Of a stretch of 64,000 nucleotides of DNA, positions 35,438-42,967 are shown one piece after another. The notes beneath the pieces were generated by a model that ran no database searches, was not told the origin of the DNA, and saw only the letters and a program-made list of their open reading frames with translations. The DNA comes from Pseudomonas marginalis. Its GTDB lineage: Bacteria; Pseudomonadota; Gammaproteobacteria; Pseudomonadales; Pseudomonadaceae. Within the stretch, counting starts at the first letter, position 1, and the number at the start of each line of letters is the position of its first letter. Position numbers and translations under genes: made by a program. The stretch spans positions 4,035,001-4,099,000 of the forward strand of contig NZ_JALJWV010000001.1 in the NCBI RefSeq assembly GCF_024169655.1, given 5' to 3'.

Positions 35438-35639
35438 TTTCCGGCTGGAAACCTATGTCGCTTGTGCCTCTCGCTGGGTTTTGCAGCCAAAGCAAAGAAG
35501 TGTGAACGACCTCTGCAGTACCATCGGCAATCCAGCAAACAATAGAGTCGACAGGTACGGTTTGGTAGGTACCCGTCAGCGAGGGATAGACGATGCGAGA
35601 AATTTCGCTTCCATCGTGAAAGAGATCCTTGCCTGACCG

Positions 35640-36270
35640 CGTTAGCCGGGCACAAGTGCCCGAAGAAGCGATACCTCCATCAAGGGCATCGTAGAAATCT
35701 TCTACCTCAGCAACTCCATAAGCACGAAGACTTGCAAGAACCAATCCCTGAAATATGCGCAAATGAACAGGCACACCCGCTTTTCGAAGCGCACTCGCGT
35801 ACGCAATTCCGTGATCAAATAGCGGGTCGTACTCAGCAACGCCAATGAACGCCGGAGCCAAGCCGGTAGCGTTGTCGATTTCCAGCGCAAGGGCTCGGGG
35901 GGCGGCCTTGCGTTCTTATCCTGGAACATAGCCTTCTAGCGAGGCAAGCAAGCCTGAGGTAGTAAGCATGGGAGCCTCTGCGTGCGCCTGCATAGAGAGC
36001 AACTCGACGCTGGCCGTCAAAACCGGATAGACCAAAGCTTGAAGCTTGGGCTGCGGCAACTCCATCTCTCTTAGAGCCACGCATAGTCCTGCCGCCAATG
36101 AACCACCAACACTATCTCCTGCATTTGCAAGGCTGTTCTGATCTAGCTATGGGAAATCACCGCGACATAAAGCGCGCCAAATCTCCAGCCCATCTTCAAG
36201 AGGTGCTGGGAACGGATGCTCTGGGGCCAGCCGATAATCCACGGCCACGACGGCTATCGGGATCACAAAG
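35640..36270 (-). pseudogene. alpha/beta hydrolase (HSL-type esterase), interrupted
   Basis: One minus-strand frame reads AVVAVDYRLAPEHPFPAPLE, then the nucleophile motif GDSVGGSLAAGL, then PAFIGVAEYDPLFDHGIAYA (acid residue region), all typical of the hormone-sensitive-lipase family. The frame is broken by TAG after RALCRGDFP and by TAA after LASLEGYVPG (35916). The N-terminal part with the HGGG oxyanion motif is absent, and the 5' end runs into the lrp-like gene. What follows below about 35640 is not recognisable. Confidence 0.75.
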
Positions 36271-36715
36271 GAAGAGGCCTGTCCTGAACGACCCGTTTCA
36301 TAACCAGCGTCGAGGTCAGACGTTGAACGTTGGGCAGCGCCGAAAGGCTCTCATCGTAGAGCCTTTGAAACGCTGGCAGATCTTGAGTGATGACGTGTAG
36401 CAAGTAATCGGGCTCGCCAAATAATCGTTGAGCGTCAACCACTTGCGGGATATCAACAAGCGCTCTCTCGAATGCCTCGACCGCTTGCCTGTCACCTTCA
36501 CGCAACGTGGCAAATACCATGGCGGAAAAGTTAAGGCCTAATGCGCCTGGATCAAGCTGTGCTCGATAGCCGAGCAGCACACCCGACTCTTCCAGTGCGC
36601 GTACCCGTCGATGGCAAGGGGAGAGGCTCAGCCCAACGCGCTCGGCGAGTTCGGTGACTGAAAGGCGACCATCCTTTTGCAGCTCAGAAAGAATTTTTCG
36701 ATCAATCCTGTCCAT
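36263..36715 (-). CDS. Lrp/AsnC-family regulator
   Basis: This 150-residue protein has an N-terminal helix-turn-helix (MDRIDRKILSELQKDGRLSV, then ELAERVGLSLSPCHRRVRAL) and a C-terminal RAM ligand domain (LFGEPDYLLHVITQDL). It is divergent from a LysE-type exporter gene, the common arrangement in which an Lrp protein senses an amino acid and controls its exporter. The intergenic region has a palindrome GAAGAATCTTC at 36719-36729 and AT-rich DNA suitable for Lrp binding. Its 3' end overlaps the esterase remnant. Confidence 0.93.
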   Translation of the reverse strand: MDRIDRKILSELQKDGRLSVTELAERVGLSLSPCHRRVRALEESGVLLGYRAQLDPGALGLNFSAMVFATLREGDRQAVEAFERALVDIPQVVDAQRLFGEPDYLLHVITQDLPAFQRLYDESLSALPNVQRLTSTLVMKRVVQDRPLPL

Positions 36716-36862
36716 TTAGAAGAATCTTCCCAACAATAGAGATTATCTGATTATCTTTGGAATTAAATTCTAACAAGAATTCATTATTCTTCCTTGCACC
36801 AATAATTACCGGAGCGGGACGATGCAGTACGCGGGATGTCAGCAGCAGGGGTGGATAGCACC

Positions 36863-37480
36863 ATGACCTTGAGCGTTTTCGTTGCCTTTTGGGCAGTGTC
36901 GATTTTATTCGTCATTACCCCGGGCGCAGATTGGGCCTATGCAATTTCGGCAGGCCTAAAGGGCCGAGTGGTCATACCCGCCGTGGGTGGGCTGTTGTCC
37001 GGCCATTTGATCGCAACCATGATTGTTGCCGGCGGTGTCGGCACGCTGGTGGCCAACCACCCCACTACCTTGACCGTACTGACCGTTGCCGGGGCGGGCT
37101 ATCTACTTTGGCTGGGCCTGAATATGCTTGCGCACCCCGCTACACCACACTCTGATGAAGTTCAGACATCGGGATCCTGGACGCACTGGGCGATCAAGGG
37201 GCTTTGCGTGAGCGGGCTGAATCCGAAGGTCTTCCTGCTGTTCCTGGCGCTTTTACCGCAATTCACCGACGCCACCGCTGCCTGGCCTGTGCCGATGCAA
37301 ATGATTGCGCTGGGACTCATCCACACCTTCAGTTGCGGCGTGATCTATCTGCTGGTCGGATTTGGCTCGCAGGTGGTACTGCGGGCACGTCCAGCTGCAG
37401 CTCAATTCGTCAGTCGTTTTTCCGGCGCGGCCATGATCATCATCGCAGTCATTCTGCTCAGCGAGCAGATGTTCAGTTAA
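36863..37480 (+). CDS. LysE/RhtB-family amino acid exporter
   Basis: This 205-residue protein has six hydrophobic segments. It starts MTLSVFVAFWAVSILFVITPG with the family motif ITPGADWAYAISAGLKGR. ATG 36863 gives the usual family length and has AGGGGTGG upstream; an ATG at 36836 would add nine residues. ISGLNPKVFLLF-type sequence (VSGLNPKVFLLFLALLPQF) is conserved. It probably exports an amino acid or a derivative and is controlled by the divergent Lrp protein. It precedes the PanB-like gene by 25 bp, so the three plus-strand genes may be one operon. Confidence 0.9.
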   Translation: MTLSVFVAFWAVSILFVITPGADWAYAISAGLKGRVVIPAVGGLLSGHLIATMIVAGGVGTLVANHPTTLTVLTVAGAGYLLWLGLNMLAHPATPHSDEVQTSGSWTHWAIKGLCVSGLNPKVFLLFLALLPQFTDATAAWPVPMQMIALGLIHTFSCGVIYLLVGFGSQVVLRARPAAAQFVSRFSGAAMIIIAVILLSEQMFS

Positions 37481-37505
37481 TCCAATTTTTCCGCGAGACC
37501 GCATC

Positions 37506-38369
37506 ATGAGCGATCAGCCTTCGCCATATGGCAACGCCCAACCGGCGACCCGAGTGCGAATTCCGCACCTGAAACAAATGAAAATGGAGGGCCAGAAATG
37601 GGCGATGCTCACTGCGTATGACATGTACACCGCAGCCATTTTCGAGGAAGCGGGAATACCCGTCCTGTTAGTCGGCGACTCTGCATCCAACAATGTCTAC
37701 GGTAATGAATCCACGCTATCGATCACCGTTGACGAAATGATCCCGCTGGTTCGTGCGGTCAGCCGTTCGACCCGACGGGCACTGGTGATCGCCGATCTTC
37801 CATTCGGCTCCTATCAGGCATCTGCGGAACAGTGCTTCCATACAGCGGTGCGCTTCATGAAAGAAGGCGGTGCGCATGCGGTCAAACTCGAGGGCGGGAT
37901 CGAAATGCTGCCGCAGGTCGAGAAGCTCGTGAAGTCAGACATACCGGTCATGGCGCACATTGGCTTTACCCCTCAGATGGAACATCAGCTGGGCGGTTAC
38001 CGCGTCCAGGGCCGAGGCGAAGATGCGCAGCGCCTGATTGATAGTGCCAAAGCGCTTGAGGCCGCTGGTGCCTTTGCTGTTCTGATTGAGATGGTGCCTG
38101 GTGACGTCGGTCGAGCGATCACGGAAGCCATTTTAATTCCGACTGTCGGGATTGGCGCGGGTAATCATTGCGATGCCCAGGTGCTGGTCTGGCAGGACAT
38201 GGCCGGACTGCGCGGCGGCCGTCTGCCGCGATTCGTCAAACAATACGCAGATCTTCGATCAGTACTTCACTCGGCAGCGAGGGACTTTGCGCTTGAGGTG
38301 AATGCTGGAACATTTCCAGGCCCTGAACATACTTTTCAGGCCCAGCCCTCACCGTCCAGGGAGTTGTGA
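37506..38369 (+). CDS. panB: ketopantoate hydroxymethyltransferase-like protein (PanB family)
   Basis: This 287-residue TIM-barrel protein has the PanB pattern: LTAYDMYTAAIFEEAGIPVLL, VGDSASNNVYG (metal-binding Asp), VIADLPFGSYQ (second Asp), AVKLEGG and the catalytic Glu region PTVGIGAG. PanB adds a hydroxymethyl group from 5,10-methylene-tetrahydrofolate to 2-oxoisovalerate. The details GDSASNNVYGNEST and DLPFGSYQ look like actinobacterial PanB proteins more than the usual pseudomonad form. It is coupled to a MaoC-like gene and not to panC, so it may use another 2-oxo acid. The family is sure; the substrate is not. Confidence 0.85.
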   Translation: MSDQPSPYGNAQPATRVRIPHLKQMKMEGQKWAMLTAYDMYTAAIFEEAGIPVLLVGDSASNNVYGNESTLSITVDEMIPLVRAVSRSTRRALVIADLPFGSYQASAEQCFHTAVRFMKEGGAHAVKLEGGIEMLPQVEKLVKSDIPVMAHIGFTPQMEHQLGGYRVQGRGEDAQRLIDSAKALEAAGAFAVLIEMVPGDVGRAITEAILIPTVGIGAGNHCDAQVLVWQDMAGLRGGRLPRFVKQYADLRSVLHSAARDFALEVNAGTFPGPEHTFQAQPSPSREL

Positions 38370-38854
38370 TGAAAAGTCCAAGAGAGCGTGCAGCCGAAGG
38401 TCTTGAGGTAGGAGACCGATTCACGGTAGTCCGCTGCTTTACAGAGGACGATATTCGCCGATTCGCGCAAATCTCTCGCGATTACAATCCGGTTCACTGC
38501 GACACACGCTACGCAGAGTTGCGTGGGTTCAAGGCCCCCATTGCCCATGGCTTGCTGACGGCCAGCCTCGTCACCGAAGTGGGTGGGCAAATTGGTTGGC
38601 TCGCTACAGGAATGAGTTTCGAGTTTAAACGTCCCGTTTATGCGGGAGACGAGATCACCTGCCACTGGCTCATCGTTGATATCGATGAGCGCGGTCGCGC
38701 AAAAGCAGAAGTCAGAATACTGAACGCAGAGGGCATTACGGTGCTGGAGGCGAAGACGACTGGCGTACTGCCTGGGACTGAGGAACGTCAGCGCTTGAAA
38801 CAGATGCTCGCTGATGGAGATCCAACCAATGGAGTCACACACTTTGTCGGTTGA
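38369..38854 (+). CDS. MaoC-like hydratase/dehydratase
   Basis: This 161-residue hot-dog-fold protein has the hydratase-2 motif: DYNPVHCDTRYAELRGFKAP, with the catalytic Asp/His pair, followed by IAHGLLTASL. It is the length of short (R)-specific enoyl-CoA hydratases such as PhaJ. The ATG overlaps the PanB-like stop (TGATG), so the two are translationally coupled. A joint pathway is implied, for instance addition of a C1 unit and then dehydration or hydration of a thioester. This is inference. Confidence 0.85.
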   Translation: MKSPRERAAEGLEVGDRFTVVRCFTEDDIRRFAQISRDYNPVHCDTRYAELRGFKAPIAHGLLTASLVTEVGGQIGWLATGMSFEFKRPVYAGDEITCHWLIVDIDERGRAKAEVRILNAEGITVLEAKTTGVLPGTEERQRLKQMLADGDPTNGVTHFVG

Positions 38855-38958
38855 TTGCTTGCCGTCGATGGGTGGGCGTCCGACTTTAGCTGCTGGGTAC
38901 CGACTGCGGCTGCACAGGGCGCAGCCCGTCGGCACCAGGTCTTTCATTTCGCTGAGTG

Positions 38959-40053
38959 TTATCGCCGAGATGGGCCCCGGCCTTCCCACAAATTCGCCGG
39001 AACACATACGGCTCCATCCAACAACAACCTTGCCGTTCGCATCAGCCCGCAACTGACCAACTGACCATTGTGAAGGCGCATCTCCACTGTGAACTCGCCC
39101 ATCGAGTGTTCAACCGAAACTCGCTTTACGTCTCCATCCTTCACCCTGGTCAGACGTGAAGCCACACTGCCCTCGATCAAGCAGGCAGCGGCAACACTGA
39201 CTGCACCGAACACCCCAATGCTGGTATGGCAACGATGAGGGATGAATGTACGGGTGCTGAGCGCCCCACCGGCTTGTGCCGGTGCAATCAGGCACATTTT
39301 GGGCACGTTACGCTGACTAACATCGCCGAGGTTCATGCGCGGGCCGGCCTGCAGGCGGATCGATTCAAGGCGGGCTTTCAACTCAGTATTGGCATCCAGT
39401 TGTGCCGGACTCTCATAGCCGCCCAAAGCGAGGTCTTCGGCTCGGATCAGCACCACTGGCATGCCATTGTCCACGCAGGTGACTTCAACGCCGTCGAACA
39501 GATCCACTGCGTTGCCAGTCGGCAACAAAGCACCGCAACTAGAGCCGGCGACATCCTCGAACTCCACGATCAACGACGCACCACCACCGGGAACTCCGTC
39601 GATTCGCACATCACCGGTGTAGCAAACCGCACCATTGGGAGTAGGCACATGCGCAATCGCAATCTGCCCGGTGTTCTCCATGAAGATACGTACCGGGGTC
39701 ACATCCCCCGTCACATCCACCAGTCCGCGTTCGATGACGAACGGGCCGACACCGGCGAGGATGTTGCCGCAGTTCTGGCCATAATCGACTCGCGGCTCCT
39801 CCACCAACACTTGGGCAAACAAGTAGTCGACATCAGCTTCGGCACGCGTGGACGGCTTAATGATCGCCACCTTGCTGGTCAGCGAGTCGCCGCCACCGAT
39901 GCCATCGATCTGGCGCGCATCAGGCGAGCCCATGACGGCCAGCAAAACGCGGTCTCGCAGTGCCGACGCCTCTGGCAAGTCTTGAGCAAGGAAATAAGCC
40001 CCTTTCGACGTCCCCCCGCGCATCAACAGGCAAGGAATGCGTGTCTGGCTCAT
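38959..40053 (-). CDS. galD: 4-oxalomesaconate tautomerase
   Basis: This 364-residue PrpF-like isomerase is very similar to P. putida GalD over its length (RIPCLLMRGGTSKGAYFL; VDYGQNCGNILAGVGPF; IPHRCHTSIGVFGAVS). The conserved cysteines in QNCGN and SSCGALLPTG are in the usual isomerase places. It interconverts tautomers of 4-oxalomesaconate in gallate degradation. ATG 40053 is chosen over an upstream TTG, two bases after the galC stop. It is the last gene of galBCD, convergent with the PanB/MaoC genes. Confidence 0.95.
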   Translation of the reverse strand: MSQTRIPCLLMRGGTSKGAYFLAQDLPEASALRDRVLLAVMGSPDARQIDGIGGGDSLTSKVAIIKPSTRAEADVDYLFAQVLVEEPRVDYGQNCGNILAGVGPFVIERGLVDVTGDVTPVRIFMENTGQIAIAHVPTPNGAVCYTGDVRIDGVPGGGASLIVEFEDVAGSSCGALLPTGNAVDLFDGVEVTCVDNGMPVVLIRAEDLALGGYESPAQLDANTELKARLESIRLQAGPRMNLGDVSQRNVPKMCLIAPAQAGGALSTRTFIPHRCHTSIGVFGAVSVAAACLIEGSVASRLTRVKDGDVKRVSVEHSMGEFTVEMRLHNGQLVSCGLMRTARLLLDGAVCVPANLWEGRGPSRR

Positions 40054-40055
40054 GC

Positions 40056-40772
40056 TCAATCTCCGAGATCGTCAAGACTGTCGACGTACCGCAACCCTTT
40101 TTCAGCGAGGCGTGTACGCATGTTGTAGATGTCCAGCCCCAATTCGCCCTTCGCCAAGCGCAAGGCCTTTTGCTCTTCCAGATCGGCACGCGCTCGACTG
40201 GCTTCGACAACCTGGGGCACTTCGCCGCGACGCACGATAACCACACCATCGTCATCGGCTACCACCACGTCACCAGGGTTGACCAACTGACCGCCGCATA
40301 CCAGTGGCAAGTTGACCGAACCAAGGGTCTCCTTGATCGTGCCCTGAGCACTGATGGCACGAGACCATACCGGGAACCCCATCTCGCGCAGCGTGTGGGT
40401 ATCACGCACGCCGGCATCGATCACCAGGGCGCGCACGCCGTGAGCCTTGAGCGAAGTGGCGAGCAGGTCGCCGAAGTAGCCGTCGGTGCATGGCGAACTG
40501 GGGGCGACCACCAGGATATCGCCGGGGCGGCACTGCTCCACCGCCACATGGAACATCCAGTTGTCGCCCGGCGCCACCAGCACCGTGACCGCCGAGCCAC
40601 TGATCACTGTGCCTCGTTGTATTGGTGTGATCGAAGACGTCAGCAGGCCTTTTCGCCCCTGAGATTCGTGGACGGTCGCGACACCGAAGCGCCGCAATTC
40701 ATCGACCAACACCTGGTCGGCCCTGGCGATGTTGCGCACGACAACACCGGTTTTTCCGATCAACTCGCTCAT
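40056..40772 (-). CDS. galC: 4-carboxy-4-hydroxy-2-oxoadipate aldolase
   Basis: This 238-residue protein of the RraA-like / class II aldolase family starts MSELIGKTGVVVRNIARADQ. VIDAGVRDTHTLREMGFPVW and DVVVADDDGVVIV hold the Arg and Asp residues used for pyruvate and metal binding. It splits 4-carboxy-4-hydroxy-2-oxoadipate into pyruvate and oxaloacetate, the last step of gallate breakdown. ATG 40772 overlaps the galB stop; a longer frame reads antisense-type galB DNA and is rejected. Confidence 0.95.
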   Translation of the reverse strand: MSELIGKTGVVVRNIARADQVLVDELRRFGVATVHESQGRKGLLTSSITPIQRGTVISGSAVTVLVAPGDNWMFHVAVEQCRPGDILVVAPSSPCTDGYFGDLLATSLKAHGVRALVIDAGVRDTHTLREMGFPVWSRAISAQGTIKETLGSVNLPLVCGGQLVNPGDVVVADDDGVVIVRRGEVPQVVEASRARADLEEQKALRLAKGELGLDIYNMRTRLAEKGLRYVDSLDDLGD

Positions 40773-41503
40773 CCCAGATTCTCCGTCACGCGCGGGAAGA
40801 TGCTTTGGTAGCCCTCGCCATAAATGATGTCGCGGCTGGAGGTAATCCCGACGTTGCGCTTGGCTTGCACACCACGCTGCAGGGCAACGCGCGTGTAGTA
40901 CTCCCAGAGGTGTTCCTGACCGGCCATGCACTGGATGGCGGCGTACTTTTTGTCCCAGACCGAAGTGATGTCAAGCAACACGTCAGGGCGCCATTCGCAT
41001 TGCTCGGGCTGGTGAGGTTCGAAGCTGTAGACCGGTGGTGCGCCGACGATTTTCTCGCCCGGTTTGTAGCCTTCGGCCTGGGCGATGATACGTGCCTCTT
41101 GGGTCAAGTTCATGGCAAGCGGGTGATCGTAGTTGTAAGGATCTTTCAGCGAATGGCTCAACACGAATTCGGGCTGAACCCGGCGGAACACATCGGCCAG
41201 GCGAAACAGCGTTTCCTTGTCGGCACGCATCGGGTAGTCGCCGATATCGAAAAACTCGACACTGGCACCCAGGATATCGGCGGCGGCCTGGGCCTCTTCG
41301 CGGCGAGCGCTTTTGACTTTGCCTTCGCTCATCTCGCCCTTGCGCCACAGCTTGGCGGACTCACCGCGTTCGCCGAAGGACAAGCAGACGATGTGCACGT
41401 TGTAACCCTGCTGTGCATGCAGCGCGATGGCACCACCGGCACGCCAGACGAAATCGGCAGAGTGTGCGCTGACGACCAGCGCGTTTTTTGGTGATTCGTT
41501 CAT
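40769..41503 (-). CDS. galB: 4-oxalomesaconate hydratase
   Basis: This 244-residue PIG-L/LmbE-fold protein starts MNESPKNALVVSAHSADFVW. The zinc ligands are expected in SAHSAD and in SHSLKDPYNYDHPLA. GalB differs from the LigJ-type hydratase and is the P. putida gallate form. It hydrates 4-oxalomesaconate to 4-carboxy-4-hydroxy-2-oxoadipate. GGAGGAG lies before ATG 41503. It is the first gene of galBCD, divergent from galR, and overlaps galC by 4 bp. Confidence 0.94.
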   Translation of the reverse strand: MNESPKNALVVSAHSADFVWRAGGAIALHAQQGYNVHIVCLSFGERGESAKLWRKGEMSEGKVKSARREEAQAAADILGASVEFFDIGDYPMRADKETLFRLADVFRRVQPEFVLSHSLKDPYNYDHPLAMNLTQEARIIAQAEGYKPGEKIVGAPPVYSFEPHQPEQCEWRPDVLLDITSVWDKKYAAIQCMAGQEHLWEYYTRVALQRGVQAKRNVGITSSRDIIYGEGYQSIFPRVTENLG

Positions 41504-41660
41504 TGCGGATTCTCCTCCTGCGTTTCGAAAGAGCATCGCACCGTGAACCACTGAGGTAGAAATGCGTTAGAGTTTTCGAGGTATGCTTTTTTTTTATTGC
41601 CTACAGCCAATGGGCGATACATAGTCAGACTTAAACATCGATATGTAGAGCACGCTTCCC

Positions 41661-42887
41661 ATGGAGACCAATGAACTTCCCAGCCTGATGCAGGTGCGAG
41701 CCTTCGTCAGAGTCGCCGACCATGGCAGCGTTTCGAAGGCTTCTGTGGCCCTGTTCCGGGCGCAGTCAGTGGTCACCCGGTCTATTTCCGAATTGGAAGC
41801 CCGGCTGGATGTACTGTTGTTTGAACGTCATGCCAACGGTATGCGTTTGACCGATTACGGTGCGCGGCTATTGCCTCGGGCTCGTCGGGTACTGGCCGAG
41901 CTTGAAAGCGTGCCACGCTTACTAGGTAATGGGGAGAAGCGTGCTGTCGAACCGCTTTACCTGTTCCAGAACAGGCGCCTGCAAGTTTTTGTCAAACTTT
42001 GTGAAACCCACCATATGCAGACCGTTGCCAGCTTGCTTGGTCTAAGCCAGCCGGCGATCAGCTCGACCATCAAGGTCATGGAAAATGGCTGTGCCCAATC
42101 ATTGTTCGAGCGTACACCTCGCGGACTGCAGCCGACGCGTGTCAGCCATGAAATCCTCTTTCCGATCCGTCGGGCGCTGAACGAGTTGCGCCATATCGAG
42201 ACCGATATCACCGCAATGCGCGGTGACCTGCAAGGCCTGGTACATGTCGGTGCCCTGCCCTTGGGTCGTACGCGTATTTTGCCCGAGGCCATCGTGCGCT
42301 TGATGGCCGAACACCCTGCGACCCAAGTTATCACCAACGAAAGCCCATTCGATCTGCTGGCGACCGAGTTGCGAGCCGGCGATGTGGACTTCATTTTTGG
42401 CGCCCTACGGCCGCAGGCCTATGCCAGCGACCTGAGCGGTGAAGTGTTGCTCACGGAGGAAATGGTAGTGGTGGCGCGGCGTGATCACCCACTCTATCTA
42501 AAAACGGCTTTGCAAGATGAGCTCAGCGCCGCCCAGTGGGTACTGCCTCGCGCCGGATCGCCCGCCCGGCAAATGCTCGACGAGTGCTTCACCCGATTCG
42601 GGATTGCGCCGCCCCGACCGATGGTGGAAAGCGGCGACATGTCTATCATTCGTGGACTGTTATTGCGTTCGGACATGCTCGCCGCAGTGTCCACTCACCA
42701 GCTGGAACATGAGATTGCCTCTGGCGAATTGTGCATCCTGCCGCTGGAGCTGAGGCAAACTACCCGGGCCATCGGCCTGACTTATCGTAGCGGCTGCCTG
42801 CACTCTCCGGTGGCTCAAGCCCTGATGGATACGATTCGCCGGGTAATCCTTGAGGCAGGCAGTGGTTCAGGCCCGTCACCAACCTAA
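41661..42887 (+). CDS. galR: LysR-type regulator of the gallate cluster with two N-terminal helix-turn-helix domains
   Basis: This 408-residue protein is about 100 residues longer than normal LysR proteins. The first LysR-type DNA-binding domain covers about 8-85 (SLMQVRAFVRVADHGSVSKA, FERHANGMRLTDYGARLLP). A second covers about 100-175 (FQNRRLQVFVKLCETHHMQ, LSQPAISSTIKVME, FERTPRGLQPTRVSHEIL). The effector domain follows (GLVHVGALPLGRTRILPEAI). Position between galBCD and the galA/porin/galT genes supports a role as GalR, the gallate-responsive activator. Confidence 0.92.
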   Translation: METNELPSLMQVRAFVRVADHGSVSKASVALFRAQSVVTRSISELEARLDVLLFERHANGMRLTDYGARLLPRARRVLAELESVPRLLGNGEKRAVEPLYLFQNRRLQVFVKLCETHHMQTVASLLGLSQPAISSTIKVMENGCAQSLFERTPRGLQPTRVSHEILFPIRRALNELRHIETDITAMRGDLQGLVHVGALPLGRTRILPEAIVRLMAEHPATQVITNESPFDLLATELRAGDVDFIFGALRPQAYASDLSGEVLLTEEMVVVARRDHPLYLKTALQDELSAAQWVLPRAGSPARQMLDECFTRFGIAPPRPMVESGDMSIIRGLLLRSDMLAAVSTHQLEHEIASGELCILPLELRQTTRAIGLTYRSGCLHSPVAQALMDTIRRVILEAGSGSGPSPT

Positions 42888-42967
42888 TATGTGCCTGGAG
42901 CACTGCTTCGCGAGGAGGCTCAATGAAACAGTTTGAGTTTGCCCATTTACGGGAAAACTACCAATAG

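Noticed and set aside
38905..38935. GC-rich inverted repeat between the MaoC-like gene and galD as a shared terminator
   Set aside because: The stem is about six base pairs with no T-run on either strand; too weak to call.
38336..39052. 238-codon minus-strand frame over the MaoC-like gene
   Set aside because: The plus-strand MaoC-like protein has the hydratase motif and is translationally coupled to the PanB-like gene; the minus-strand product has no recognisable domain.
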